Positions 27,410-38,325 of a stretch of DNA of 64,000 bases are shown here, one piece after another. This DNA is from CAVRUD01 sp963849635 (GTDB lineage: Bacteria; Chloroflexota; Chloroflexia; Thermomicrobiales; UBA6265): NCBI GenBank assembly GCA_963849635.1, contig CAWKIA010000013.1, positions 1-64,000 of the forward strand. The letters are read 5' to 3'. The stretch's first letter is position 1. The number at the start of each line of letters is the position of its first letter. Under the pieces are notes generated by a model. It was not told the origin of the DNA, searched no databases, and saw only the letters and a list, made by a program, of their open reading frames with translations. Made by a program: the position numbers and the translations under genes.

Positions 27410-27567
27410 TTGCCAGGGGTGCGCGTGGCGCTGAGAGCGCGGTCGATCGACCGCCAACCCTCTGAACCTGATCCGGGTCGTGCCGGCGAAGGAAGAGCAA
27501 CGGATGATCGTGGGACTTGCCCACACCCCGTTTCCTACGCCGACGGCGATTGCCGTTGGCGTTTTTT
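27410..27567 (+). promoter_or_regulatory. TPP riboswitch with terminator
   Basis: The thi-box is clear: GGGGTGC (27416-27422), CTGAGA (27431-27436), ACCC...TGAACCTGATCCGGGT (27457-27478) and TGCCGGCGAAGGA (27481-27493). An intrinsic terminator follows: CGCCGACGGC, loop GATT, GCCGTTGGCG, then six T (27538-27567). The layout implies control by premature transcription termination when thiamine pyrophosphate is plentiful. It stands 97 bp before thiD and so controls the whole thi operon. Confidence 0.93.
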
Positions 27568-27663
27568 GCGTTTCCGAGCAATCTGCCCTTGTAAGTCCCG
27601 CCGCAACCGCCCCTCTGATCAACTTGAACCTGTCCTATTCCAGAATTCCTGACTGGAGCATGA

Positions 27664-28548
27664 GTGATTTCGACAACGAGCGACCCGCCGCCTATTGCCA
27701 AAGCAATGACCGTCGCCGGCTCTGATTCCGGCGGTGGAGCCGGCATCCAGGCCGATCTGAAAACATTCGCCGCGTTCGGCGTCTATGGCACCTCAGTTCT
27801 TGCCGCCGTCACCGCCCAGAACACCCAGGGGGTCTTCGCCATCGCCGAAGTGCCCGAGGAGGTGGTGATCGCCCAGCTCGATGTCGTCCTGGAAGACATC
27901 GGCGCCGACGCCGCCAAAACCGGCATGCTCTCTAACCCGATCATCGTCGAGAACGTCGCCGATCGCCTCGAAGCCTGGGGCGTTTCCAAACTGGTGGTCG
28001 ACCCGGTCATGGTCGCGAAGGGTGGCGCCCGGCTCCTTCAGCCGGAGGCAATCACCGCTCTGACCAAGTTTTTATTGCCGATCTCACTAATCGTGACACC
28101 GAACATCCCAGAGGCCGAAGTTCTCGCGGGGCGCTCGATCCTCACCGACGAAGACGCCCGCGAAGCCGCCCGCGCCATCGCCGCGACCGGTCCACGCTTC
28201 GTCATCATCAAAGGTGGACATCGAGAAGGTCCCCCCACAGATATCGTCTTCGATGGGCGCGACTTCATCGAGATCGAGGGCGAGCGAATCGTCACACGGA
28301 ACACCCACGGCACAGGTTGCACCTTCTCCGCCGCAATCACCGCGTTGCTGTCACTCGGGCTGGAACCGCTCGACGCCATCGCCGAGGCAAAGGAGTACGT
28401 GACCGACGCCTTGCGCGCCAGCTACCCGATTGGCGACGGCCATTCGCCGGTCAACCACTTTGTCGACCTCAACACCCGAAAGCCAACCCGAGCCCGCGCC
28501 TCTATCTGCGCCGCGCGCTCAAAAGGAGAAGTCAATGCCGTCTCGTGA
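27664..28548 (+). CDS. thiD: Hydroxymethylpyrimidine/phosphomethylpyrimidine kinase
   Basis: ThiD phosphorylates HMP and HMP-P to the diphosphate for thiamine synthesis. This ribokinase-fold protein of 294 residues has the family signatures: AGSDSGGGAGIQADLKTF near the N-terminus, VDPVMVAKGG, TPNIPEAEVL and the anion hole NTHGTGCTFSAAI (catalytic Cys). The last 25 residues are non-conserved and overlap the start of thiG by 14 bases. The start is taken as GTG 27664, whose ribosome binding site is poor. Confidence 0.94.
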   Translation: MISTTSDPPPIAKAMTVAGSDSGGGAGIQADLKTFAAFGVYGTSVLAAVTAQNTQGVFAIAEVPEEVVIAQLDVVLEDIGADAAKTGMLSNPIIVENVADRLEAWGVSKLVVDPVMVAKGGARLLQPEAITALTKFLLPISLIVTPNIPEAEVLAGRSILTDEDAREAARAIAATGPRFVIIKGGHREGPPTDIVFDGRDFIEIEGERIVTRNTHGTGCTFSAAITALLSLGLEPLDAIAEAKEYVTDALRASYPIGDGHSPVNHFVDLNTRKPTRARASICAARSKGEVNAVS

Positions 28549-29329
28549 CACTGGCCCGCTGGTGATTGCCGGCCGCACCTTCAAGAGCAGACTCATCGTC
28601 GGATCGGGCAAGTACCGGACCAGCGACGAAATGAATGCGGCCGTCGCCGCCTCCGGCGCCGACATGATCACGGTCGCCCTACGCCGGATCGATTTCGACG
28701 ATCCGAAGAGCCGGTCCGTCCTCGACGATGTCGACTGGACCAGGTACGCGATCCTGCCCAATACCGCCGGCTGCGCCACCGCCGAAGAGGCCGTCCGCAC
28801 CGCCCGGATGGCCAGAGCCATGGGCCTATCGGACTGGATCAAGGTTGAGGTCATTCCAGATCCGAAGTATCTCTTGCCCGACCCGATCCAGACGTACGAG
28901 GCCTGCCGGATTCTGATTGACGAAGGGTTCATTGTCTTGCCATACATCGGTGCCGATCCCGTCCTGGCGATGGCGCTGGAGCGCCTCGGCACTGCCACGG
29001 TGATGCCCCTCGGATCGCCCATCGGCTCCGGCCAGGGCCTCATCAACGCCGAAGCGATCAAGATCATTGTCGAACAGGCGTCCGTCCCGGTCGTCGTCGA
29101 TGCAGGTATCGGAGTCCCTTCCGATGCGGCTCTCGCGATGGAACTCGGTGCGGACGCCTGCCTGGTCAACACCGCGATTGCCCTCGCCGACGACCCTGCG
29201 CTCATGGCCGAGGCCATGGCCGGTGGCGTCTCCGCCGGTCGGGCCGCGTACCTCGCTGGCCGCGCCCCGAGGAAGGTGTACGCATCCGCCAGCAGCCCAC
29301 TCGCGGGGGTTGTTGGCGCAACGGCTTAG
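28535..29329 (+). CDS. thiG: Thiazole synthase
   Basis: ThiG builds the thiazole phosphate ring from deoxyxylulose-5-phosphate, dehydroglycine and the thiocarboxylate of ThiS. In this TIM barrel of 264 residues I see FKSRLIVGSGKY, the catalytic Lys in DWIKVEVIPDPKYLLPD, VMPLGSPIGSG and VVDAGIGVPSDAA. AGGAG lies seven bases before ATG 28535. It overlaps thiD and is followed by thiE after 6 bases. Confidence 0.95.
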   Translation: MPSRDTGPLVIAGRTFKSRLIVGSGKYRTSDEMNAAVAASGADMITVALRRIDFDDPKSRSVLDDVDWTRYAILPNTAGCATAEEAVRTARMARAMGLSDWIKVEVIPDPKYLLPDPIQTYEACRILIDEGFIVLPYIGADPVLAMALERLGTATVMPLGSPIGSGQGLINAEAIKIIVEQASVPVVVDAGIGVPSDAALAMELGADACLVNTAIALADDPALMAEAMAGGVSAGRAAYLAGRAPRKVYASASSPLAGVVGATA

Positions 29330-29335
29330 TTGGAA

Positions 29336-29980
29336 ATGGACCAGCGCGAACTCTCCGAGAAGTTGTCACTCTATCTCGTAGCCGATCCCGGTCAGACCAC
29401 TGGCGAATTCTTACCGGCGGTGAAGGATGCACTGGCGAACGGCGTGACAGCGGTCCAACTTCGCGCGAAGCACTTCACTGATAGCGATATGCTCGCGTTG
29501 GCCCGCGAGCTGGCGCGTCTCTGTCGCGCCCGCGGCGCGCTCTTCCTCCTCAACGACCGCGTCGACATCGCCCTCGCTTCCGGGGCTGGTGGAGTTCACC
29601 TTGGTGTCGACGACCTCCCGGTCGACGACGCCCGCCGCCTGCTTGGCCCAAGGGCCGTGATTGGGTTTTCACCTGAAACCGACCAGCAGGCGCAGGAAGC
29701 GCGAGGTCACGGTGCTGATTACCTCGGGGTTGGACCTGTCGTCGCCACGGCCTCGAAGGATGACGCCGGCCAGCCCATAGGTCTCGATGGCCTCCGACGC
29801 CGGGTCGCACTCGCTGGAATTCCGGTCATTGGCATCGGGGGGATCACGCCGGCTAACTACGCCGACGTGTTGGCGACCGGCGCGGTCGGCGCCGCCGTCA
29901 TCAGCGCGATCCTGCGCTCTCCTAATCCCGGCCACGCCGCTCTCGCGTTTCTAGACGCGCGTGACATGGCATCCGCCTGA
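29336..29980 (+). CDS. thiE: Thiamine-phosphate synthase
   Basis: ThiE joins HMP-PP and thiazole phosphate to thiamine phosphate. The TIM barrel of 214 residues shows VQLRAKHF, the substrate motif NDRVDIALASGAGGVHLG, YLGVGPVVATASKDDAG and the phosphate-binding IGIGGITPANYADV. The usual GxSTH loop reads GFSPET, a variation near the pyrophosphate site. ATG 29336 follows the thiG stop by 6 bases, and the TGA abuts the ATG of the next gene. Confidence 0.88.
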   Translation: MDQRELSEKLSLYLVADPGQTTGEFLPAVKDALANGVTAVQLRAKHFTDSDMLALARELARLCRARGALFLLNDRVDIALASGAGGVHLGVDDLPVDDARRLLGPRAVIGFSPETDQQAQEARGHGADYLGVGPVVATASKDDAGQPIGLDGLRRRVALAGIPVIGIGGITPANYADVLATGAVGAAVISAILRSPNPGHAALAFLDARDMASA

Positions 29981-30637
29981 ATGGCCGGCAAATTAACGGA
30001 TCGCCCAGCGTTGATGCTGGTTACCGACCGATTGCGGGCTGGCGAAGCATTACTTGGCATCGTCGATGTCGCCGTGGACGCAGGTGTCGATGTCGTCCAG
30101 ATCCGCGAGAAGGATCTGCCCCACGCCGACCTGCTCGCGCTCGCCCACCGTATCGTTTCAATTGTGGATGGGCGAGCAAGTGTCGTCGTCAACTCAGACA
30201 TCGAAGTCGCTCTGGAACTTAACATCGGGCTGCACCTGCCCGAAGCGGCTCCGATGCTCAGCGACACGTTGGCTGAGCGCCTCAATCCCAGCGCAATTGT
30301 CGGACGGTCCATTCACTCGCCGCATGCAGACGTCGAGAAATGCGTCGACTATCTCCTGTTTGGGCATGTTTTTACGACGAACAGTAAGTTGGGTCAGCGA
30401 CCGCGTGGATTGGATGCGCTGACAACAATCGCCGGAGGCAACACGATGCCTGTCTGGGCGATCGGCGGCATCACCTCCGACAATGCGGCAAGCGTGATCG
30501 AAGCTGGCGCCAGTGGAATCGCCGTCATTGGCGCGATCCTCGACGCTCCAGACCCTCGCACGGCGACACGGACGCTGCGAACTGAAATCGATCGGGCGGC
30601 GCGACTCCCCATAGCAGACGCAAGGAAGATGAAATGA
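29981..30637 (+). CDS. tenI: Thiazole tautomerase TenI-like
   Basis: This paralogue of ThiE has 218 residues but carries TenI features: VVQIREKDLPHADL, IGLHLPEAAP in place of the ThiE NDR-DxxLA-GVHLG motif, GRSIHSPHADVEK with the His that TenI uses in tautomerisation, and LLFGHVFTTNSKLGQRPRGLDAL. TenI converts the first thiazole product to the aromatic tautomer that ThiE uses. Its place between thiE and thiS fits. The start abuts the thiE stop and its stop overlaps the thiS start (ATGA). Confidence 0.8.
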   Translation: MAGKLTDRPALMLVTDRLRAGEALLGIVDVAVDAGVDVVQIREKDLPHADLLALAHRIVSIVDGRASVVVNSDIEVALELNIGLHLPEAAPMLSDTLAERLNPSAIVGRSIHSPHADVEKCVDYLLFGHVFTTNSKLGQRPRGLDALTTIAGGNTMPVWAIGGITSDNAASVIEAGASGIAVIGAILDAPDPRTATRTLRTEIDRAARLPIADARKMK

Positions 30638-30855
30638 CAGACACAACGACGACAATTGCCGTCATCCTCAATGGCAAGGAGTCCACGCTCCCGGCCGGGT
30701 CCACCATTTCACAGTTCCTCGAAAGCCGGGCGCTTGTCGGGAAACTGGTTGTTGTCGAGATCAACGGCACGATCGTACAGCGAGCGGACTTCGACGATCG
30801 CGTCTTTCATTCAGGCGATCTCGTCGAGATCGTCCACTTCGTCGGCGGCGGTTGA
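30634..30855 (+). CDS. thiS: Sulfur carrier protein ThiS
   Basis: This ubiquitin-like carrier has 73 residues. It ends in VGGG, the C-terminal Gly that is adenylated and turned into a thiocarboxylate as sulfur donor for ThiG. It overlaps tenI by 4 bases. No thiF, thiO or thiC is nearby, so activation and the glycine oxidase or ThiH function must be encoded elsewhere. Its 3' end overlaps the 3' end of the convergent MGMT-like gene by 45 bp. Confidence 0.92.
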   Translation: MTDTTTTIAVILNGKESTLPAGSTISQFLESRALVGKLVVVEINGTIVQRADFDDRVFHSGDLVEIVHFVGGG

Positions 30856-31221
30856 ACCACGACTGGCATTGCCCATCGCCGCGAGCGTTTCCGGATCAAG
30901 TTCCTCGGCGGGATCCCAAACGCACGCGCGCAGATCAACGACATACTCTGACGTAAACGGCACTCCTTCTTCGAGAAGCATCGCCTGCATCAGATCTGGA
31001 TGGCCGAAGGCCCAGCCTCCACTCAAATAGCCGGCGTGGTTGACCACACGCTGACACGGCAAGCCGCGCGCTCTCTCCACGCCACTCATCACCCAGCCCA
31101 CCCGCCGGGCATTTCGTGGCATCCCAAGTGCAAGCGCGATCCTCCCGTAGGTCGTCACGCGGCCCTCGGGGATGCTGGCGACGACGGCATAGACTTTTTC
31201 GGTGAATTCCCCGCGTTGCAT
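30811..31221 (-). CDS. MGMT-like alkyltransferase family protein
   Basis: The C-terminal DNA-binding domain of O6-alkylguanine-DNA alkyltransferases makes up this 136-residue protein: VYAVVASIPEGRVTTYGRIA, the arginine-finger segment PRNARRVGWVMSG, and LPCQRVVNHAGYLSGG. Active enzymes have PCHRV and alkyltransferase-like proteins have PWxRV. Here it is PCQRV: the Cys is kept but the His of the Cys-His-Glu relay is Gln. It may be a slow alkyltransferase or an ATL-type damage marker. The start at 31221 (MQRGEFTEK) or 31227 is likely; the frame to 31293 adds a non-family leader. Confidence 0.8.
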   Translation of the reverse strand: MQRGEFTEKVYAVVASIPEGRVTTYGRIALALGMPRNARRVGWVMSGVERARGLPCQRVVNHAGYLSGGWAFGHPDLMQAMLLEEGVPFTSEYVVDLRACVWDPAEELDPETLAAMGNASRGSTAADEVDDLDEIA

Positions 31222-31382
31222 GATCATCCCGATCCGGCGCGAAAAACCGCTTTGCGCTGCCGCGTCGAACATCGATCGGTGGGCGAAGACCATGCCGACC
31301 GAGGGGTATACTGGCTGCTGGAAAGAATACTGCTCGCCGCCGCGCCCCGCGCGGCGCAGCGCGATTGGGAGTCAACCACGCC

Positions 31383-33971
<2,589 letters not shown>

Positions 33972-34018
33972 ATCTAACTGGACGGCCAGGTCTTCGACGC
34001 TTCTCCTGCAAAATGCAA

Positions 34019-34048
34019 GAAACGGGGCGGCACGAGCCGCCCCGTTTC
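34019..34048. terminator. Bidirectional terminator after secA
   Basis: A perfect 13-bp inverted repeat GAAACGGGGCGGC / GCCGCCCCGTTTC with loop ACGA gives A- and T-runs at the stem base in both directions. It serves secA and the convergent gene at 34073. Confidence 0.75.
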
Positions 34049-34072
34049 AGATTCATCAGCCTAACTAACGAT

Positions 34073-34786
34073 CTAGAACTCGGCGTCATATCCGCGCACA
34101 TCGCGGATGAGTTCTCTGGTGCCGCCGATCATGCCATTGATCGTCTTGAGGGTCTGTTCGCGGCGATTCCTATCCATAATCCCGTAGTAGATGAGGCCGG
34201 CCGCCGCCGCGCCCCAGATCAACGCCGCTCCTGCGTCCCGGCTGGTGCTGACTGTCGCGTCGGCAGCGTGTTTTGTCGCGTCCTTGGCATGGACTGTTCC
34301 GCCTGACACCCTGGCGGCCACGAGATGTGAGGCGTCTTTCGCCTTTCCTGTTCCGGCTGACAAGCCGTACTTGGCCACCGGCCCAACCTCGTGCTGGGCT
34401 TCCTGGGCCGCCACCAGAGCCTTTTCCCGTGCCGCCTCCCACAGTTCTACCGCCGCCGATGCCGCGTTGAAGGCAACATCTCGAAGAGTCGGCAACACGT
34501 CTTCATTGACACGATGCGAAACGTCGCGTGCTTTGCTCCCGCCCGCGACGGCAAGGTCATGCATTTGCGCTGAGAGCGTATGCATTGCTGGAGCCGCCTG
34601 ATCCGCGACTCGCTGCTGAATGTGCGGTAGCTGCTCCTTCGCGACATCAAGCAGCGTTGTCCCGACGTCCTTGACGCGCTCCGTGCTGCCCGCCGACTTT
34701 TCAGCGGCCTGCCCACGCGCATTCTCGACCGTTGCGGCGGCCTGATCGACGATCTTCTGAAGAGCCGTTGTAGATTGCTTTGCCAT
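34073..34786 (-). CDS. Ala-rich helical protein with C-terminal membrane anchor
   Basis: The protein has 237 residues and is long, amphipathic and Ala-rich, like apolipoprotein or LEA-type helices (ALQKIVDQAAATVENARG, DVAKEQLPHIQQRVADQAAP). Lys/Asp-containing repeats KAKDASHLVA and HAKDATKHAA come before a hydrophobic stretch AALIWGAAAAGLIYYGI, and the basic end is probably cytoplasmic. I know no function. A stress or envelope role is only a guess from composition. It is divergent from mnmG. Confidence 0.6.
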   Translation of the reverse strand: MAKQSTTALQKIVDQAAATVENARGQAAEKSAGSTERVKDVGTTLLDVAKEQLPHIQQRVADQAAPAMHTLSAQMHDLAVAGGSKARDVSHRVNEDVLPTLRDVAFNAASAAVELWEAAREKALVAAQEAQHEVGPVAKYGLSAGTGKAKDASHLVAARVSGGTVHAKDATKHAADATVSTSRDAGAALIWGAAAAGLIYYGIMDRNRREQTLKTINGMIGGTRELIRDVRGYDAEF

Positions 34787-34934
34787 CGGTTAGTCCTCCG
34801 TGATGACGCCCGATCGGATGTCTACCCGATCAATTGCAAGACCCGGACCGTCACCATTCGCGTGGTTTTGGTCCTCATGCGTAGGAACCCCGCCTTACAT
34901 GCGTATCAGGGCGGTCACAACGATTCGGCGCGCG

Positions 34935-34963
34935 TTGTAGTCCAAAATCCCGATACGTATACT
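34935..34963 (+). promoter_or_regulatory. Promoter of mnmG, leaderless transcript likely
   Basis: TTGTAG (34935-34940), a 17-base spacer and TATACT (34958-34963) place the transcription start near 34970, while the ATG is at 34973. There is no Shine-Dalgarno sequence before the ATG, so a leaderless or near-leaderless mRNA is expected. Confidence 0.6.
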
Positions 34964-34972
34964 CGATTCACT

Positions 34973-36961
34973 ATGTCATACCATTCAATTCATCCATCTG
35001 CACATTTCGACGTTATTGTCATCGGCGCCGGTCACGCCGGTTGTGAAGCAGCCCTTGCCGCCGCGCGGGCCGGTTGCCGAACGGCCATCGTCTCGCCTGT
35101 TCTCGATCGCATCGGTTACATGCCGTGCAACCCTTCCATCGGCGGCCCCGGCAAGGGTCATATCGTCGCTGAAATCGACGCCCTCGGCGGCGAGATGGGC
35201 CGGGCCGCGGATCGCACCCTCATCCAGGCGAGGATGCTCAATACGTCCAAGGGTCCGGCAGTACAGACGATCCGTGTTCAATCAGACAAATCTCTCTACG
35301 CAACCGCGATGAAAGAGGCAGTCGAGGCCCAGTCCAACCTTGTCGTGCTTCAAGACGAAGCCGTCGGCGTCGAGCTACGGCCCGGTCAGGATGACCGTCC
35401 GAGGGTCCACGCGGTCAACACACGCTTCCGTGGCGTATTGGCCGCGGAGTCAGTGGTCATTACTGCCGGCACCTTCTTTCGCGGTCGTCTGATCTCAGGC
35501 GAGACCGTTCAGGCAGGAGGACGATCCGGGGAGCGGGCCGATACCGCGCTAGCCGAGTCGCTAGATGATGTTGGCTTTTGCCTGCGTCGCCTCAAGACTG
35601 GCACTCCACCCCGAATCGACGCGCGCACCGTGGATTTCGACGCCGGCGAAATCCAGTTCGGGAGCGAGTCACCCCTCCACTTTAGCCGCGATGGCCTCCA
35701 AGGACACCTCGATCCTCTTGAGCTCCAACCTCATCCGGTGCTGGCGGAGCGGCTTGGTCAGCACTCCGGCTGGCGGATGCAGTTGGCCTGTCTCCGCCTT
35801 GGCACCAACCCGCAAACACACGATTTGATCCGGGACAACCTCGACCGATCGCCAATGTTCAATGGCACCATCGACGGGATTGGGCCCCGCTATTGCCCGT
35901 CGATCGAGGACAAGGTGGCTCGGTTCAGCGAGAAATTGAGCCACCCGGTCTTTCTGGAGCCAGAAGGCTGGCGGTCACTTGAACTCTATGTCCAGGGCAT
36001 GAGCACGAGCCTCCCGCCCGAGATCCAGGACCAGGCGATCATGACCATCGACGGCCTCGAAAACGCGGTGATTACCAGGTATGGCTACGCAGTCGAATAT
36101 GATGCTGTCGACCCTGCTGAACTAACGCTCTCGCTCGAATCCCGCCGGGTCGCTGGACTCTTCCTCGCCGGCCAGGTCAATGGGACATCGGGATACGAGG
36201 AGGCCGCCGGCCAGGGGCTGGTTGCCGGAACGAACGCCGCCAACCGTGTCCTCGGCCGCCCGCCGATGATTCTGCGACGCGACGAGGCGTACATCGGCGT
36301 CATGATCGATGACCTCGTAACCAAACCATTCGATGAGCCGTACCGAATGCTCACCTCCCGGGCAGAGCATCGTCTTATTTTGCGAACCGACACTGCCGAA
36401 CGCCGCCTCTCCGGAATCGCCTTTGCGAACGGCCTCATCTCTCGCGAGCGACGCGACGCGGTCGCCACGGACCAACAGGCCATCGCTGACGCCATTTTCC
36501 ACCTGTCATCACGGTGGCTGTCGAGCAATGACCGGGATGACCTGGCTCTGACCGCCGTCGGTCTTCAGCCGGTTTCCCGTCCGATGACCGCGACCGACCT
36601 TCTCCGTCGTCCAGATGCAACGGTTGCGGCCCTCTCAAGCACCCTGGCTGACCTCGGAGACTGCACCCTAGCGACCCTCGATCCTCGCCTTGCCGCCACG
36701 CTCGAAACCGATATCAAATATCAAGGGTTCATTGCCAGGGCAGAGCGCGAGGTGCGGCGTACCAGCCGGTTCGAATCCCTGGAGCTTCCGCCCGATCTGG
36801 CGTACGACGACATACCAGGATTGCGAATCGAGGCCAGAATCAAGCTCGCGGACCACCGCCCCGGGTCGATCGCCGAGGCTCGGAGGCTCGCCGGGGTAAC
36901 TCCCAGCGATGTCGCGGCGCTCCTTGTGCACTTGCGCCGACTGCCGGCGACTCCGGCGTGA
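34973..36961 (+). CDS. mnmG: tRNA uridine-5-carboxymethylaminomethyl modification enzyme MnmG
   Basis: MnmG with MnmE makes cmnm5U at the wobble position of tRNAs. The FAD dinucleotide fold is DVIVIGAGHAGCEAALAAAR (residues 13-32), followed by MPCNPSIGGPGKGHIV, LKTGTPPRIDARTVDF and CPSIEDKVARF. The NGTSGYEEAAGQGLVAG motif and the C-terminal helical GIRIEARIKLADHRP-like region also fit. At 662 residues it is slightly longer than usual. rsmG, the usual neighbour, is absent; a phosphoesterase overlaps its stop by 4 bases. mnmE is not in the window. Confidence 0.95.
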   Translation: MSYHSIHPSAHFDVIVIGAGHAGCEAALAAARAGCRTAIVSPVLDRIGYMPCNPSIGGPGKGHIVAEIDALGGEMGRAADRTLIQARMLNTSKGPAVQTIRVQSDKSLYATAMKEAVEAQSNLVVLQDEAVGVELRPGQDDRPRVHAVNTRFRGVLAAESVVITAGTFFRGRLISGETVQAGGRSGERADTALAESLDDVGFCLRRLKTGTPPRIDARTVDFDAGEIQFGSESPLHFSRDGLQGHLDPLELQPHPVLAERLGQHSGWRMQLACLRLGTNPQTHDLIRDNLDRSPMFNGTIDGIGPRYCPSIEDKVARFSEKLSHPVFLEPEGWRSLELYVQGMSTSLPPEIQDQAIMTIDGLENAVITRYGYAVEYDAVDPAELTLSLESRRVAGLFLAGQVNGTSGYEEAAGQGLVAGTNAANRVLGRPPMILRRDEAYIGVMIDDLVTKPFDEPYRMLTSRAEHRLILRTDTAERRLSGIAFANGLISRERRDAVATDQQAIADAIFHLSSRWLSSNDRDDLALTAVGLQPVSRPMTATDLLRRPDATVAALSSTLADLGDCTLATLDPRLAATLETDIKYQGFIARAEREVRRTSRFESLELPPDLAYDDIPGLRIEARIKLADHRPGSIAEARRLAGVTPSDVAALLVHLRRLPATPA

Positions 36962-37689
36962 AGATCTTGGTCCTGTCGGATATCCATGGGAATAAGGTCG
37001 CGCTCGAAGCCGTCCTCGCCGATGCGGGATCGGTCGACGACATCTGGAACCTAGGAGATGTCGTTGGCTATGGACCAGAACCAGGCTGGTGTGTGGACCG
37101 CATCGTCGCGTTGCGCGGATCCGTTTCCCTCAGCGGCAATCACGACCTGGCGGCAATCGGCCTGATAAACATCAGGGACTTCAATTACGTTGCCCGGGCC
37201 GCCACCATCTGGACATCGGCTCAATTGGACCAGGATCAGCGCTCATACCTCGAGTCGCTTTCATCACAAGCCAAAGCCCACGGCATGACCTTTGCCCACG
37301 GAAGTCCCCGCGCGCCGGTCTGGGAATACATCGACGATGCATACACGGCTGAACTGAACTTCGACATCCTCGCCACCGACACCTGCTTTGTCGGTCATAC
37401 ACACGTCGCGGCGATCTCCGAATGTCCGCGCGATCGATCGCCAGCCATCCACACTCGCTGGAATCCGGGTCAGCGCATCGCACTGGCGAATCGCCGGCTC
37501 ATCCTCAATCCCGGCAGTGTCGGACAGCCAAGGGACGGAGATTCTCGGGCTTCCTATGCTATTTACGATCCTGATGACGGCGTTGTGACGTTGCATCGAA
37601 CGCAATACGACATCGCGTCAGTTCAGGCGCAAATGTACGAGTTAGGACTAACCCCGCAGCTGGCTGATCGGCTAGCCCGCGGGCAATGA
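36958..37689 (+). CDS. Metallophosphoesterase, YfcE-like
   Basis: This calcineurin-like phosphoesterase of 243 residues has the metal motifs SDIHGN (7-12), GDVVGYGPEP, GNHD and GHTH in order. The substrate is unknown; relatives act on cyclic nucleotides, phosphodiesters or Ap4A. GTG 36958 overlaps the mnmG stop (GTGA), so it is translated with mnmG. Confidence 0.85.
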   Translation: MKILVLSDIHGNKVALEAVLADAGSVDDIWNLGDVVGYGPEPGWCVDRIVALRGSVSLSGNHDLAAIGLINIRDFNYVARAATIWTSAQLDQDQRSYLESLSSQAKAHGMTFAHGSPRAPVWEYIDDAYTAELNFDILATDTCFVGHTHVAAISECPRDRSPAIHTRWNPGQRIALANRRLILNPGSVGQPRDGDSRASYAIYDPDDGVVTLHRTQYDIASVQAQMYELGLTPQLADRLARGQ

Positions 37690-37800
37690 CTCCGCAATGA
37701 TTTGGTGCGCATTTGACAGGACGTTGCGGATGGCGCACCACGGGTCCATACTTCAACGCCCGATTTCAACGGGCGAGTGACCGGCCGACAGGTTGGCCGG

Positions 37801-38325
37801 ATGACTCTGTTGATCGTCAAGGCCAGGAAACCCGACTCGATGGGATTAGCGGGATCGATCCGGCGCCTATTGGTTCCGGTGAAAGGGACACCCGGCGATG
37901 ACCGGGTGTTGGAGTTCGCCGCACAGTTTGCAGGTAAACTGCCGGTATCCGTCACACTCATTTACGTTGTCGAGGTCTCGCAGTCGATGCCCCTCGATGC
38001 CGAGCTTCCCGCGGATATTGCGCATGGCGAGCGCGTGCTCCACTCGTGCGAGCAACAGGCAAAGCACTATCAAACACAAGGCGCCAAGTTCGAGCGCATT
38101 TCGACAGAACTCCTGCAGGCTAGGTCGGCCGGAGCGGCGATCGTCGATGAGGCGATCGAGCGCGGCAGCGACGCCATCCTGATGGCCGCCCGCATCCGCC
38201 GCCGCCACGGCCAGACAACAGCCGGAGACACAGTGGGTTATGTATTGAAGAACGCTCCGTGCGAAGTCGTCATCGTTCGACTCGCACCGTCTGATCAATC
38301 ACTCGGAGGACCTTCGCCTGCATGA
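37801..38325 (+). CDS. Universal stress protein family
   Basis: This single UspA domain of about 174 residues starts from ATG 37801 (GTG 37777 also possible, neither with a good binding site). The nucleotide-fold strands RRLLVPVKGTPGDDRVLEFA and VTLIYVVE are clear. The C-terminal GDTVGYVLKNAPCEVVIVR corresponds to the ATP-binding G-x2-G-x9-G-S/T region, but part of the motif is changed. Its stop overlaps the ATG of the first trkA-type gene, which suggests a role with potassium or ion-channel gating proteins. Confidence 0.82.
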   Translation: MTLLIVKARKPDSMGLAGSIRRLLVPVKGTPGDDRVLEFAAQFAGKLPVSVTLIYVVEVSQSMPLDAELPADIAHGERVLHSCEQQAKHYQTQGAKFERISTELLQARSAGAAIVDEAIERGSDAILMAARIRRRHGQTTAGDTVGYVLKNAPCEVVIVRLAPSDQSLGGPSPA

